This document shows positions 8,407 through 18,126 of a DNA stretch of 64,000 bases, one piece after another; positions within the stretch are counted from its first letter, which is position 1; each line of letters begins with the position of its first letter. Made by a program: the position numbers and the translations under genes. The notes beneath the pieces are model-generated. The model did no database searches. It was given only the letters and a program-made list of their open reading frames with translations, and was not told where the DNA came from. The DNA comes from Vibrio sp. J1-1 (lineage in GTDB: Bacteria; Pseudomonadota; Gammaproteobacteria; Enterobacterales; Vibrionaceae): contig NZ_JAKKCM010000010.1 in the NCBI RefSeq assembly GCF_021728395.1, positions 1 through 64,000 of the forward strand, given 5' to 3'.

Positions 8407-8885
8407 TCACCGCTTATATCGGTGTCGGTACGAATATAGACAGAAAGCAGCATGCGAAAGTTGCTTACAACGAGCTGCAACAGCTTGGAGAAGATCTTCT
8501 TGTATCCCCGATATATGAATGTGAGCCAATTGGTTTCAGCAGCCAGAATTTCTACAACTTTGTGATTGCTCTGCGTACAACTTTATCATTAGAAGAGTTG
8601 AGTCGTTGCCTCCGTGAGATTGAATTTAAGTGGGGGCGAGAAGAAAATGCGCAAAAGTATCAGGATCGAACACTGGATCTGGATATAGTGTTGTTTGGTG
8701 AGATCATCTCCAAGCAAAAGCCCGAACTGCCTCGCAGTGATATCTACAAATATCCTTTTGTCACAAAGCCTTTGTATGATCTCAAACCACATTTGGTTAT
8801 TCCTGGTGATGGACGCACGGTCGCGGATGTTTGGTACGCGATGCAACCAGTTGATTCTCTCAAGCCAGTTTCTTTTTCACTTTAA
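8403..8885 (+). CDS. folK: 6-hydroxymethyl-7,8-dihydropterin pyrophosphokinase (HPPK)
   Basis: Transfers pyrophosphate from ATP to the FolB product, ahead of FolP. The 160-aa sequence begins MITAYIGVGTNI and holds the conserved HPPK segments FYNFVIALRTTLS and RTLDLDIVLFG (metal-binding Asp pair). It also has a divergent form of the substrate loop, LPRSDIYKYPFVTKPLYDL, where most homologues have a P-H-x3-R-x-F-x3-P-L-x-E pattern. This vibrio-type FolK linked to folB may be a divergent paralogue of a second folK (the one often beside panBC). The active-site Asps are kept, so activity is expected. Confidence 0.85.
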   Translation: MITAYIGVGTNIDRKQHAKVAYNELQQLGEDLLVSPIYECEPIGFSSQNFYNFVIALRTTLSLEELSRCLREIEFKWGREENAQKYQDRTLDLDIVLFGEIISKQKPELPRSDIYKYPFVTKPLYDLKPHLVIPGDGRTVADVWYAMQPVDSLKPVSFSL

Positions 8886-8900
8886 ATTTGAGTTGTTTAC

Positions 8901-9704
8901 ATGAGTTATTTGGAAGCCTTTATTTTGGCTCTGATTCAGGGTCTGACGGAGTTTTTGCCGATTTCCAGCTCCGCACACTTGATCCTGCCTTCCGCTATTC
9001 TTGGTTGGGAAGACCAAGGTCTTGCATTTGATGTCGCTGTCCACGTCGGAACCTTGATGGCTGTAATGATCTATTTCCGTTATGAAGTGATCACGTTATT
9101 TCGGGCGTTGTTTGCCTCTATCTTTAAGGGGGACCGTGGTAAAGAAGCGAAACTGGTGTGGATGATAGTGCTGGCCACGATTCCAGCCTGTGTGTTTGGT
9201 TTACTGATGAAAGATATCATCGAAGTTTACTTACGCAGTGCATATGTGATCGCAACGACGACGATAGTGTTTGGTTTATTGTTGTGGTGGGCGGATAAAA
9301 ACGCCGAACAAGTGGCAAACGAATACCAGACTGGTTGGAAGAAAGCGCTATTTATTGGTATCGCTCAAGCACTAGCGATGATTCCGGGGACCTCTCGCTC
9401 TGGTGCCACTATTACCGCAGCGCTGTACCTTGGTTTTACTCGTGAGGCTGCCGCACGTTTCTCATTCCTGATGTCGATTCCAATCATCGCGCTTGCTGGT
9501 AGCTACCTCGGTATGAAGTTGGTTACCAGTGGCGAACCAGTGCACATTGGGTTTTTACTGACGGGTATCGTGACATCTTTTGTGAGTGCGTACATTTGTA
9601 TCCACTTCTTCCTAAAGATGATTTCACGTATGGGGATGACACCATTCGTCATTTACCGTCTCATTCTGGGTGTGGGCCTATTTGCTTTCTTACTTAGTGC
9701 CTAA
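8901..9704 (+). CDS. uppP: Undecaprenyl-diphosphate phosphatase (UppP/BacA)
   Basis: Integral membrane phosphatase that dephosphorylates C55-PP to regenerate the lipid carrier for peptidoglycan and surface polysaccharide synthesis; overexpression gives bacitracin resistance. The 267-aa protein has both family active-site motifs, [15 protein letters not shown] near the N-terminus and [10 protein letters not shown] in the middle, and about eight hydrophobic segments. It starts 15 bp after folK and ends at a terminator, so it can be the third gene of a folB-folK-uppP unit. Confidence 0.97.
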   Translation: MSYLEAFILALIQGLTEFLPISSSAHLILPSAILGWEDQGLAFDVAVHVGTLMAVMIYFRYEVITLFRALFASIFKGDRGKEAKLVWMIVLATIPACVFGLLMKDIIEVYLRSAYVIATTTIVFGLLLWWADKNAEQVANEYQTGWKKALFIGIAQALAMIPGTSRSGATITAALYLGFTREAAARFSFLMSIPIIALAGSYLGMKLVTSGEPVHIGFLLTGIVTSFVSAYICIHFFLKMISRMGMTPFVIYRLILGVGLFAFLLSA

Positions 9705-9716
9705 TCCTTATTTAAT

Positions 9717-9748
9717 AAAACGCCCGTTCCATGTTGAGCGGGCGTTTT
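9717..9748 (+). terminator. Bidirectional terminator between uppP and cca
   Basis: The stem AAAACGCCCG / CGGGCGTTTT with a 12-nt loop and a T5 tail lies between two converging genes. Its A/T flanks allow use from both sides. Confidence 0.88.
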
Positions 9749-9758
9749 TGTTTGGTCG

Positions 9759-10979
9759 CTATTTATTAAGCGCGATTCTTACCGCTTCAATCCGTCTCTT
9801 TTCTTGTTCATCTCGAATCGCTGGCCCTTTAAATCCGTCCTGAATGATAGCCTGAACATCCACCGCCGCTGCGGCTTCATATGCTCGGGTAAAAATCTCA
9901 GCTTGAGGATAAGGCTGATCTTCTAATCCTTTTCGGCCCGCATGATCAGCCTGACAACAAATTAAGATGTCTTCTAAGCGCTCAGCCTTACGCCAAACGT
10001 CGAACTTGTTGAGTATTTTGATGATGGTTTGCGGCTTTAACTCGGCGGCTCGATGGATATTAGAGTGCTGTTCACAGACCATCAAAGCCAAATCACGAAA
10101 CTCATTGGGAACACGGACACGTTCACACAGTTTCTTTATCAGTTTGAGGCCAGTATGGCAGTGCATTTTATGGCTTGGCCATTCACTCTTTGGCGTCACC
10201 CCTTTACCGAGATCATGCACTTGTGCCGCAAAACGTACCGGTAGGGAAGCGCTGAGTTTCGCCGATTGTTCTGTAACCATTAAGGTGTGAATTCCGGTAT
10301 CAATTTCAGGGTGCCATTTCTCAGGTTGAGGCACGCCAAACAGTGCATCTATTTCTGGCAGGACAACCGCCAGTGCACCGCAATCGCGTAGCACAGAGAG
10401 AAAGACGTCGGGACGAGGCGAAGACAAAGACTTATGCCATTCCTGCCACACCCGTTCTGGTGTCAGTGTATCGAGTTCCCCGGATGCAGACATATCACGC
10501 ATCAACTGCATGGTTTCGTCTGCTACCTTAAACCCCAATGGTGCGAGTTTGGCAGCGAAGCGCGCGACACGCAAAACTCGAAGAGGATCTTCGATAAACG
10601 CATCAGAGACGTGGCGTAAGAGGCGGTTGTTGAGATCGTCCTGACCGCCATAGGGATCGTACAGCTTGCCTTGGTCATCCATTGCCATGGCGTTGATGGT
10701 TAGGTCCCGACGAATCAAATCTTCTTCCAAGGTGACGCTTTGATCGAAGAAGCACTCAAAACCGGTGTAACCCGAGCCTGATTTTCTCTCTGTTCGTGCT
10801 AGCGCATGTTCTTCTTTGGTTTGAGGATGAAGAAAAACGGGGAAGTCCTTGCCAACGGCCGTATACCCCAGCTCAAGCATCATTTCAGGGGTGGCACCAA
10901 CCACCACCCAATCATTGTCATAGTGATCAATTCCAAGCAATTGATCCCGGACTGCACCACCTACTAAGTAAACTTGCAC
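9759..10979 (-). CDS. cca: CCA tRNA nucleotidyltransferase (multifunctional, with HD domain)
   Basis: Builds and repairs the 3' CCA of tRNAs without a template. The start is set at the GTG at 10979 ([12 protein letters not shown], 406 aa) because an AAGAGG ribosome binding site sits 6 nt upstream; a TTG two codons earlier is less likely. The N-terminal nucleotidyltransferase fold has [12 protein letters not shown] and the catalytic Asp pair in HYDNDWV, followed by [12 protein letters not shown]. The C-terminal half has an HD phosphohydrolase motif ([10 protein letters not shown]), as in E. coli Cca, where it gives 2',3'-cyclic phosphodiesterase and phosphatase activity. Confidence 0.96.
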   Translation of the reverse strand: MQVYLVGGAVRDQLLGIDHYDNDWVVVGATPEMMLELGYTAVGKDFPVFLHPQTKEEHALARTERKSGSGYTGFECFFDQSVTLEEDLIRRDLTINAMAMDDQGKLYDPYGGQDDLNNRLLRHVSDAFIEDPLRVLRVARFAAKLAPLGFKVADETMQLMRDMSASGELDTLTPERVWQEWHKSLSSPRPDVFLSVLRDCGALAVVLPEIDALFGVPQPEKWHPEIDTGIHTLMVTEQSAKLSASLPVRFAAQVHDLGKGVTPKSEWPSHKMHCHTGLKLIKKLCERVRVPNEFRDLALMVCEQHSNIHRAAELKPQTIIKILNKFDVWRKAERLEDILICCQADHAGRKGLEDQPYPQAEIFTRAYEAAAAVDVQAIIQDGFKGPAIRDEQEKRRIEAVRIALNK

Positions 10980-11116
10980 GAACAACCTCTTAATTTACTG
11001 ATATGTCGTTGGACATTGTAGCAAGCAATGGTACTTTTCTTTACTCCCAATAGAAGATGCATCTATGTTTAGTAGGTATCTGATTCAAAGTGGGCGGGTT
11101 TTTAGCTGGAGATCCT

Positions 11117-12757
11117 ATGTATAAGGACTTTTTTGGGTTTGTAGAGCAACCTTTTTCGATTGTTCCAAACTCTCGTTATTTGTATCTGAGCCAACGTCAT
11201 AAAGAAGCGATCACGCACCTCAAAGCTGGATTGGGTGATGGGGGCGGGTTTGCCATGTTGACAGGCGAGGTAGGGACGGGGAAAACCACCGTTGCGAAAG
11301 CCATGTTGGCCAACTTGGACGAGACCACCAAAGCGGGTTTGATCCTTAATCCAACTTTTTCTACTCGAGATCTTCTGGAGGCGATTTGTGATGAATTTAA
11401 AATTGTCTATCCGCAAGATGCGACGTTAAAACAGTTAAACCAAGTCATTCATCAATACCTGTTGCATAACCATAATGCTGGCTGGCAAACCTTGTTGGTT
11501 ATTGATGAAGCGCAGCACCTAGTCGCCGATGTGTTAGAGCAGCTTCGCTTGCTGACTAATTTAGAAACAGAAACCCGAAAGCTGCTTAAAGTCCTTTTGG
11601 TTGGTCAGCCCGAGTTACAACGATTATTACAAACCACCCAGCTACGCCAGCTTGCTCAGCGAATTACCGGACGTTACCACCTCTTGCCTTTGGATGAAAA
11701 AGAAACCGAGGATTATATTGCGTTTCGACTCCATACTGCTGGGGGCAATCAACAGCTATTTAATCGTAGTTCGACCAAACTGATAGCCAAGTACAGTCAT
11801 GGTATTCCTAGGTTGATTAACCTCATTTGCGATAAAGCTCTTAACATGAGTTATCACCAAGGCAGTGCTGTTGTGGACAAACAGACCGTTTTACGCGCCT
11901 GTGAAGAGGTCATGCAATTTCAGGCCGATATTTATCAGCAAGATAACAAGCCAGGACAAATGGTAGCTCGTCGCCAGTTTAGCTGGCCTGCTTGGGGAAC
12001 CGCAGCCATTGGAGTCGCTGCCGCGCTTGGTGTCGGTTGGGCGGTCATTAATCATATGCCGATGAAGCCGATTTCCCAGTTTGTCGAAGAGACCGTTGCC
12101 ATCAGTGCTCCTGAGCCAGTTGAGCCAGTCGTCGTGCACGATCAGCTAAGTAATGAGCAACGTGAGTTATTGCTTTCACAAAAACAATCGAACCTTGCTG
12201 TGAACGACCTGTATAAATTGTGGGGCTATCGAGCTTCGGTGCGCGATAACCTCTGCTTATCAGAGGCACAATCGACCATGGTTTGTGAAAGGAAAATGGC
12301 GACATGGCCACTGTTGATGAAGCAAAATAGACCCGTAATCTTGGAGCTGAATTATCAAGGCGATATCGGCTATGTGATTCTCTATGCGGTAGGGAACGAT
12401 AAAGTCGAAGTACTTAACGGTAAGCAGCGTTTACGCCTTCCTCTCTCCTGGTTAAAACCGATGTGGCAGGGAAATATCATCGAGCTGTGGCAATCACCGC
12501 TTAAAGAAACGTTGCGGTTAGATATGGAAGGGCCTGCTATTGAAGTTTTAGACCAGCTACTGGCTGAGGCGGTCAGCGAATTGCCTTTAGGCACCTCCAT
12601 TTTTGATTCGGAAATGAAAGAACGCGTCGAACTGTTCCAACGCTGGCAAGGTATTGGTGTTGACGGCATAGCGGGTCAGCGAACGCTAGAGCGATTACAA
12701 CAGAATGTGCAGCCTAACGCGCCAACTCTGGCAAGCATAGATAAGGAGGATGTGTAA
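11117..12757 (+). CDS. exeA: Type II secretion ATPase ExeA/GspA with peptidoglycan-binding domain
   Basis: In Aeromonas, ExeA and ExeB form an inner-membrane complex that binds peptidoglycan and ATP and lets the ExeD secretin assemble in the outer membrane. The 546-aa protein starts at MYKDFFGF, with a GGAG ribosome binding site; the frame is open upstream. The AAA-type ATPase has Walker A GEVGTGKTT at about 50-58 and Walker B LLVIDEAQ at about 126-133. A single transmembrane helix lies at about 293-312, and a C-terminal PG_binding_1 domain (FQRWQGIGVDGIAGQRTLERL region) at about 505-535. The gene is separate from any gsp C-N cluster in this window and overlaps exeB by TAATG. Confidence 0.93.
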   Translation: MYKDFFGFVEQPFSIVPNSRYLYLSQRHKEAITHLKAGLGDGGGFAMLTGEVGTGKTTVAKAMLANLDETTKAGLILNPTFSTRDLLEAICDEFKIVYPQDATLKQLNQVIHQYLLHNHNAGWQTLLVIDEAQHLVADVLEQLRLLTNLETETRKLLKVLLVGQPELQRLLQTTQLRQLAQRITGRYHLLPLDEKETEDYIAFRLHTAGGNQQLFNRSSTKLIAKYSHGIPRLINLICDKALNMSYHQGSAVVDKQTVLRACEEVMQFQADIYQQDNKPGQMVARRQFSWPAWGTAAIGVAAALGVGWAVINHMPMKPISQFVEETVAISAPEPVEPVVVHDQLSNEQRELLLSQKQSNLAVNDLYKLWGYRASVRDNLCLSEAQSTMVCERKMATWPLLMKQNRPVILELNYQGDIGYVILYAVGNDKVEVLNGKQRLRLPLSWLKPMWQGNIIELWQSPLKETLRLDMEGPAIEVLDQLLAEAVSELPLGTSIFDSEMKERVELFQRWQGIGVDGIAGQRTLERLQQNVQPNAPTLASIDKEDV

Positions 12758-13422
12758 TGTCTTTAGCCAAGCATGCAAGCCTACTGCTTTTGCCTATTGG
12801 TGTGTCTGCCCTTGGCACAGCCTGGTATCTGGAAAAGCTGACTCCCAAAACTCAAGCAGCAACGCCAGTGGCTGTTGCGGAGGTTGTACAGCCGTTTGAG
12901 GTATTAGACTACCCGGAAATCAACCAATTGGCGCAACTGCCAAGAGAATGGCCAAGTGCAGAGATATCCGGTGAGATAGGGACCTATTTACAACCTGAAG
13001 AGTATGCGAGCAGTAGTCGAGGTGCAGATTCGCCAGTGGCTCAAAATCAAACTAGCGATGATGATTTAGACTTCTCGTTAGATGATATTGATTTATCTTC
13101 ACTGTCGCCGGATTTGGCAATGAAGGTGGAGAGCGCACTATCCAAGAGTGGAGGTGCAACGTCACAGCGCTCAGATCCAGTCAACGATTTGGAGGGAAAT
13201 GCTCAGCAGTGGCAGGGTCGTCTTCCAGCACTCAACTTACAAACACACATGTACGCCAGTGATGACCAACGACGTTGGGTGAAAATTAATAATGTCGAAT
13301 ATCACCAAGGGGATGTGGTGGATGGTCAGGTCACACTGAAAGAGATCCAGCCTCAATCGGTGATCGTTGAGTTTCAGGGAGAGCAGATCCGAATTCCGGC
13401 ACTTTATGAGTGGAAAGGTTAA
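12757..13422 (+). CDS. exeB: Type II secretion assembly protein ExeB/GspB
   Basis: A 221-aa bitopic protein: a short cytoplasmic stretch, one N-terminal hydrophobic helix (about 8-24), a long Pro/Asp/Ser-rich periplasmic linker with an acidic patch (DDDLDFSLDDIDLSS), and a C-terminal PilP/GspC-like domain from LPALNLQTHMYASD onward (HQGDVV and QIRIPALYEWKG visible). This architecture is that of GspB, the ExeA partner in secretin assembly. It overlaps exeA by one base and ends before a terminator. Confidence 0.9.
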   Translation: MSLAKHASLLLLPIGVSALGTAWYLEKLTPKTQAATPVAVAEVVQPFEVLDYPEINQLAQLPREWPSAEISGEIGTYLQPEEYASSSRGADSPVAQNQTSDDDLDFSLDDIDLSSLSPDLAMKVESALSKSGGATSQRSDPVNDLEGNAQQWQGRLPALNLQTHMYASDDQRRWVKINNVEYHQGDVVDGQVTLKEIQPQSVIVEFQGEQIRIPALYEWKG

Positions 13423-13438
13423 CCTAGTTCAAATAAGC

Positions 13439-13465
13439 AAAAGGCCACAACAATGTGGCCTTTTT
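13439..13465 (+). terminator. Bidirectional terminator between exeB and the SH3 protein gene
   Basis: The stem AAAAGGCCACA / TGTGGCCTTTT with loop ACAA and a T5 end lies between converging genes. Confidence 0.9.
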
Positions 13466-13488
13466 AGTATTCAATGTTAAGTGAGCGA

Positions 13489-14100
13489 TTATGCCCAGCC
13501 AGCTGGAGAACGCTTCTTGCGTGGCACTAGGTGAGGCAATACCAAACCAAACAGCAGACCCAAGCCAGCAACGCCACCACCGTAGGTAAAGTACTTCAGC
13601 AGCATGTCATCTTTTTGCGTATCAAGCTTAGCGCGCAGCTCACGGTTTTCCGTTTCAACGGATGTCAGTTGATCGCTGATCTCAGAGTATTTGTTCTCAA
13701 GATCTGAAATTTGTTGATTCCGCGTTTCTAGTGAGGTCACAAGGCCCGCTTTCTCTGTGTCTGAAGTCTGACGTGCATTAGCCAGTTGTTCTTTCACTTC
13801 AGCAAGCTCTTTTTCAATACGAGGTAAGCGAATCGCCATGCTTTCTTTGTTGGTAACAAATTTGCTTTGCACCCAGCCAGTACGGCCTCGGGAGTCACGA
13901 ACTTGTGTATAGCCGGTCTCTTTATTCGCGCTTATTAGTTGCACTTGAGAGCCTGCGTCGACACTACCAATAATTCGGTAAGTGTTGTTTGGACCTGAGT
14001 GCATAAAAGTGAATAGGTCATCAGAAATATAACGGTTTGCAGCTAGGGCCGTTGGCGCTGCTAGCAAAGTAAACAAAACCGTGATGATTAGTTTTTTCAC
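13489..14100 (-). CDS. SH3-domain membrane protein, YgiM/TIGR04211 family
   Basis: A 203-aa envelope protein. The start is set at the GTG at 14100 (MKKLIITVLFTLLAAPTALA), which gives a clean signal peptide cleaved near ALA-AN and an AAGGGA ribosome binding site; the 38-codon open extension upstream is unlike the family. A bacterial SH3 domain follows (residues ~22-90: ISDDLFTFMHSGPN, GRTGWVQSKF), then a long coiled coil (~95-165), a single transmembrane helix (YGGGVAGLGLLFGLVLPHLV) and a basic C-terminal tail. It resembles E. coli YgiM, whose gene lies next to cca. The function is unknown; SH3b domains often bind peptidoglycan. Confidence 0.88.
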   Translation of the reverse strand: MKKLIITVLFTLLAAPTALAANRYISDDLFTFMHSGPNNTYRIIGSVDAGSQVQLISANKETGYTQVRDSRGRTGWVQSKFVTNKESMAIRLPRIEKELAEVKEQLANARQTSDTEKAGLVTSLETRNQQISDLENKYSEISDQLTSVETENRELRAKLDTQKDDMLLKYFTYGGGVAGLGLLFGLVLPHLVPRKKRSPAGWA

Positions 14101-14203
14101 AGTAAATCCCTTAACGATTTTTCTTGGATACAGCGTTGGCACCGAATTATTGGAGCCGGAATTAGACGAATAGTATGCAGTTTCAAACTTTGGTGCAACA
14201 AAG

Positions 14204-14224
14204 AAGGGAGGCAAAGCCTCCCTT
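14204..14224 (-). terminator. Terminator of the phosphate transporter operon
   Basis: The stem AAGGGAGGC / GCCTCCCTT with an AAA loop is followed on the minus strand by a T-rich TCTTTGTTG. It lies about 60 bp after the pit stop and upstream of the SH3 protein gene. Confidence 0.65.
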
Positions 14225-14282
14225 TCTGTGCGTTTGAGTCAATAATGACAAAGCGCTTACATTCTATTGACGGGTGTCTTAA

Positions 14283-15542
14283 TTAAGCAAACATTGCTTG
14301 GATGCCGTAGAAGAATACTACTGCCAATAGCGCGCCAGCTGGTAGCGTCACAATCCACGATGCAACGATGTTACGAACGACGCCTAGGTTTAGTGCTGCA
14401 ATACCGCGAGCAAAACCTACGCCTAGAACCGCACCAACCAGCGTTTGAGTGGTTGAAATTGGTAGGCCTGTACCAGATGCTAGAACAACCGTACATGCCG
14501 TCGCTAACTGTGCTGCAAAACCACGGCTTGGTGTTAGCTCAGTAATACCTGTACCAACAGTTGCCATTACTTTATGGCCCAAAGTCGCAAGACCCACAAC
14601 AATACCGATACCACCTAATGGAAGAATCCACCATGCGATTGTGCTTTTAGATGTGATTTCACCCATGTGCTCAACCGTTGAGACTACCGCTGAAAGAGGG
14701 CCAATCGCGTTTGCTACGTCGTTTGAACCGTGTGCAAATGCCATTGCACAAGCAGTGATTACCATTAGCACACTGAAGATGCCTTCAACACCAGAGAAGC
14801 TGTGGTCATCTTCACGGTTGGCAAATTTCTTCTGAATGTAGAAGTAACCGCCAGCCATCACAATCGCTGATACAGCAGCTGCCCACACCCAAGCTTCACC
14901 ATTGGTCAGGTGAAGACCAACGTGCTTAAGACCTTTTTTGATGGTGACCAGTGCAATCACCATTGTGGTGATAAACATGTAAACAGGCACAAAACGTTTT
15001 GCATTAAATAGCGGATTTTCGGTATCAAAAATCAGTCGTTGTGCGCTGACAAAAATCACGTATGCAAAAAAGCCGGAGATAACTGGTGTAATGATCCAAC
15101 TACCAACAATGCCCTGAACACTTGCCCAGTCCACCGCTTCTGTACCCACAGATACACACGCAAAACCGATGATAGCACCGATGATTGAGTGAGTGGTTGA
15201 TACTGGCCAGCCCATGTAAGACGCTAGCAGTAGCCATGTACCAGCTGCAAGTAGCGCTGACATCATACCGTAGACAAGAACGTCAGGTTGGTGAGCAAAT
15301 AGAGATGTTTCGATAACACCTTTACGGATAGTGTCGGTTACTTCACCGCCTGCAAGATAAGCACCTGCAAATTCAAAGATCATCGCAATGATGATGGCTT
15401 GTTTTACGGTTAGCGCTTTTGAACCTACCGATGTACCCATCGCATTAGCAACGTCGTTCGCGCCAATACCAATCGCCATCATCAAACCAAAAATCGCTGC
15501 AACAATAATCAGGACAGTGCCGTAGTTCGCAAGGATATCCAT
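14283..15542 (-). CDS. pit: PiT-family inorganic phosphate transporter
   Basis: A 419-aa polytopic membrane protein of the PiT family, which moves metal-phosphate with protons or sodium. Two copies of the family signature are visible: GANDVANAMGTSVG near the N-terminus and AHGSNDVANAIGPLSAV in the second half. About ten hydrophobic segments surround a hydrophilic loop at about 210-245. It lies 130 bp downstream of a PhoU-like DUF47 gene on the same strand, a pairing seen across many bacteria and archaea. I saw no clear Pho box upstream, so regulation is open. Gene-symbol assignment (pitA-like) is by family only. Confidence 0.93.
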   Translation of the reverse strand: MDILANYGTVLIIVAAIFGLMMAIGIGANDVANAMGTSVGSKALTVKQAIIIAMIFEFAGAYLAGGEVTDTIRKGVIETSLFAHQPDVLVYGMMSALLAAGTWLLLASYMGWPVSTTHSIIGAIIGFACVSVGTEAVDWASVQGIVGSWIITPVISGFFAYVIFVSAQRLIFDTENPLFNAKRFVPVYMFITTMVIALVTIKKGLKHVGLHLTNGEAWVWAAAVSAIVMAGGYFYIQKKFANREDDHSFSGVEGIFSVLMVITACAMAFAHGSNDVANAIGPLSAVVSTVEHMGEITSKSTIAWWILPLGGIGIVVGLATLGHKVMATVGTGITELTPSRGFAAQLATACTVVLASGTGLPISTTQTLVGAVLGVGFARGIAALNLGVVRNIVASWIVTLPAGALLAVVFFYGIQAMFA

Positions 15543-15672
15543 CGTAATACCTAGTTGTTTTATAACAAGCGGAACAAAATTTTACGCGCACCAAATCGAA
15601 AGACGATGAAAACAGTCATAGTCCTTATGATGCGTGTGTATTATGCTCTTCGTTATGTCGTTAACTTATGTT

Positions 15673-16353
15673 TTAAGATCGAGATAGCATGACTTCCAAA
15701 CGAGCACCTACGCGCTGCGCTTGGTCGGCAATACCACCTACCCATTCAAGAATCTTATACAAGAACATGACATCGATAGGGTTCATGTCAGATTCAATCG
15801 CCATCAATTGTTGGCGAAGTTCAATCTGCATAGCATCGGTATCATCTTCGATGACGTCTAACTGATGAATCATTTCAGCAACGAGTGTTACTTCACGGCC
15901 TTTAAAACCAGTTTCTAATAGTTCATCAAGTTCATTAATTACCTTTTGCGCCTGATTAGCCGCGTCAAGACAACGTTGAACGTAAGCGAGGAAATTTGGC
16001 TGGAGAGCCTCAGGAATGACAAGTTGACGACCATATACACGGCCAGCAATGTCTTTCGCCAAGTTGGCAAGTTTGTCTTGTTGAGTCAGAAGCTCAAGCA
16101 TGTCAGTACGGTCTACTGGCATAAACAAACCGCGAGGCAGTTTTAGACGGATTTCACGTTTCAGAACATCCGCTTCTTTCTCAAGGTGAGAAATTTGAGC
16201 ACGGATCTCTGCTGCTTTTTCCCAGTCTCCCTTTGAAGAAACTTCAAAGAACTTCACCAGGTGTGAACAACATTCGTTGACACACACAACGTGGCGTTGC
16301 AAAGGCTTAATAGGGGACTTTGCAAATAACCCCATAATTGTATTTACTGGCAT
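15673..16353 (-). CDS. TIGR00153/DUF47 PhoU-like protein
   Basis: A 226-aa all-helical cytoplasmic protein of the DUF47 (TIGR00153) family, related to PhoU (SPIKPLQRHVVCVNECCSHL at the N-terminus, ILEWVGGIADQAQRVGARLE near the C-terminus). Members are encoded next to PiT transporters and are thought to modulate phosphate uptake; that role is inferred here from the neighbour pit gene. Two ATGs compete for the start, at 16353 and 16359. The AGG motif is closer to 16359, while MPVNTIMGLF from 16353 is the usual family start. Confidence 0.9.
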   Translation of the reverse strand: MPVNTIMGLFAKSPIKPLQRHVVCVNECCSHLVKFFEVSSKGDWEKAAEIRAQISHLEKEADVLKREIRLKLPRGLFMPVDRTDMLELLTQQDKLANLAKDIAGRVYGRQLVIPEALQPNFLAYVQRCLDAANQAQKVINELDELLETGFKGREVTLVAEMIHQLDVIEDDTDAMQIELRQQLMAIESDMNPIDVMFLYKILEWVGGIADQAQRVGARLEVMLSRS

Positions 16354-16565
16354 GGTCATTCAACCTAATAACTATAACCTAAAAAAAACATACACCATTT
16401 CTTTAGTCTTGGCGAAATGTTGAGCGATGGCTATAAAGGCGCGCATGTTAACGCATTAAATGGCTCTTTAAAACTGTTTTAGATCATCATTCGAGTGATA
16501 TTTCTTTCTTGCCGTGTAAGAAAATACGCAATATCCTGTTTCTATCTGCTTTGAAAGGTATAGCT

Positions 16566-18098
16566 ATGGAAACCGAAATAGAACTGAAGTTTTTTGTTTC
16601 TCCTGAATTTTCAGAAACTTTAAAGGAAAAAATTTCTGAGACAAAAGTACTTCAGCATAGTTGTCGTGACTTGGGTAACACCTACTTTGATACTGCTGAT
16701 AAATGGTTAAGAAAGCATGACATTGGTTTAAGAATTCGCCGTTTTGATGATGTCTATGTTCAAACAGTGAAAACCGCAGGACGCGTCGTAGCTGGTTTAC
16801 ACCAAAGACCAGAATACAATGCCGAGCACACAAGTGATGAGCCTGATCTCACACTTCACCCTTCTGATATCTGGCCTTCAGGCAAAGATGTCGAGACCTT
16901 ACAATCCGAACTCACCCCATTATTTTCGACCAACTTCACTCGTGAGCAGTGGTTAATTGGTATGCCTGATGGCAGTCAGGTTGAAGTCGCCTTCGACCAG
17001 GGCATGGTCATCGCCAAAAGTGAAGATGGGGAAGACAGAGAAGAGCCGATTTGCGAAGTCGAACTTGAACTCAAATCAGGTCAAACCGACGCTCTATTTA
17101 CATTGGCGCGTAGCTTTTGCGAGCAAGGTGGCATGCGTCTAGGGAACTTAAGCAAAGCGGCCAAAGGTTATCGTTTGGCAACCGGGTACACAGGTGATGA
17201 AGTAAAACCGCTGGCTTTAGTCGACAGCAGCAGCACAGACACCGTGGAATATTGTCTGATTAACTCTTTGGAGCACGCGTTATCCCACTGGCATTACCAT
17301 GAGCAAATATATTCGGAACGTGATTGTGTCGAAGCACTTCGTGAAATCAGTAATGCGCTGCGTTTTATCCGTCAGACCTTAACCATATTTGGTGGTGTTG
17401 TCCCTCGTCGAGCCAGTGCCATTCTTCGCCAAGAACTAAAATGGCTGGAAGAAGAACTTGGCTGGTTAGATGAACATGCACATCTTGAAGAGTTGCTTGA
17501 TGACAAAGGTAACGTGCTGCGCAAGCTTGATGCTCGTAAGTTCTTGGTTTCGGAGCTAACCCAGCAGCTACAAGAACTCCCAAGCCGTGAAGAAGTGTTA
17601 GAGCTATTAAGTTCAGCGCGCTACACTGGCTTATTGCTTGATCTGAGTCGTTGGATTCTTGCGCGTGGCTGGCAGCCATTTTTGGATGAAAAAGCTCGAG
17701 AAAAAATGGCGAGTAACATCATGCCATTTTCTGTGACGCAACTGGATCGTACCTGGGCGGAGTTGATGGAAGCTTTCCCGGCAGAGCGTGATTTGTCTGC
17801 GCAGGACTATGTTGACCAGCGCTACCGTTTGCTGCGTAACCTCTACACCGGAATCGGGTTTGCGAGCCTATACAACAGTGACGAACGTAATAGCTTCCGT
17901 CTCCCATGGGCCGATCTGGTTCATGGTATCGATGACCTGTTGATGCTGAATCATTTGCTGCCGCTGGTGGATATGTTGCAAGCCGATGAAAAAGAGCAGT
18001 TAGAACGATGGCTGCATCGTCAAGAGCGCTCTATCTTACATGCTATGGATCAAACCCGCGCAATCAGTGTTGAGGCTCAGCCTTACTGGCGAGAATAA
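16566..18098 (+). CDS. ygiF: CYTH-CHAD inorganic triphosphatase (YgiF type)
   Basis: A 510-aa two-domain protein. The start METEIELKFFVSPEF carries the CYTH ExExK motif at its very N-terminus; a 19-codon open stretch upstream is excluded for that reason, and an AAAGG ribosome binding site precedes this ATG. The CYTH tunnel domain (about 1-205) includes RIRRFDD and EVELELKSGQ. A helical CHAD domain follows (about 230-510; RQTLTIFGGVVPRR, RWILARGWQPF). E. coli YgiF hydrolyses inorganic triphosphate; it is 433 aa, so this protein is longer. In E. coli ygiF is directly followed by glnE and hldE, while here two genes intervene. Confidence 0.92.
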   Translation: METEIELKFFVSPEFSETLKEKISETKVLQHSCRDLGNTYFDTADKWLRKHDIGLRIRRFDDVYVQTVKTAGRVVAGLHQRPEYNAEHTSDEPDLTLHPSDIWPSGKDVETLQSELTPLFSTNFTREQWLIGMPDGSQVEVAFDQGMVIAKSEDGEDREEPICEVELELKSGQTDALFTLARSFCEQGGMRLGNLSKAAKGYRLATGYTGDEVKPLALVDSSSTDTVEYCLINSLEHALSHWHYHEQIYSERDCVEALREISNALRFIRQTLTIFGGVVPRRASAILRQELKWLEEELGWLDEHAHLEELLDDKGNVLRKLDARKFLVSELTQQLQELPSREEVLELLSSARYTGLLLDLSRWILARGWQPFLDEKAREKMASNIMPFSVTQLDRTWAELMEAFPAERDLSAQDYVDQRYRLLRNLYTGIGFASLYNSDERNSFRLPWADLVHGIDDLLMLNHLLPLVDMLQADEKEQLERWLHRQERSILHAMDQTRAISVEAQPYWRE

Positions 18099-18126
18099 TG
18101 CACATTATTTATTGAGCGTTGAAGAC

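Noticed and set aside
14200-16565. Pho box upstream of the phosphate transporter operon
   Set aside because: No pair of CTGTCAT-like repeats could be found upstream of the DUF47 gene or pit.
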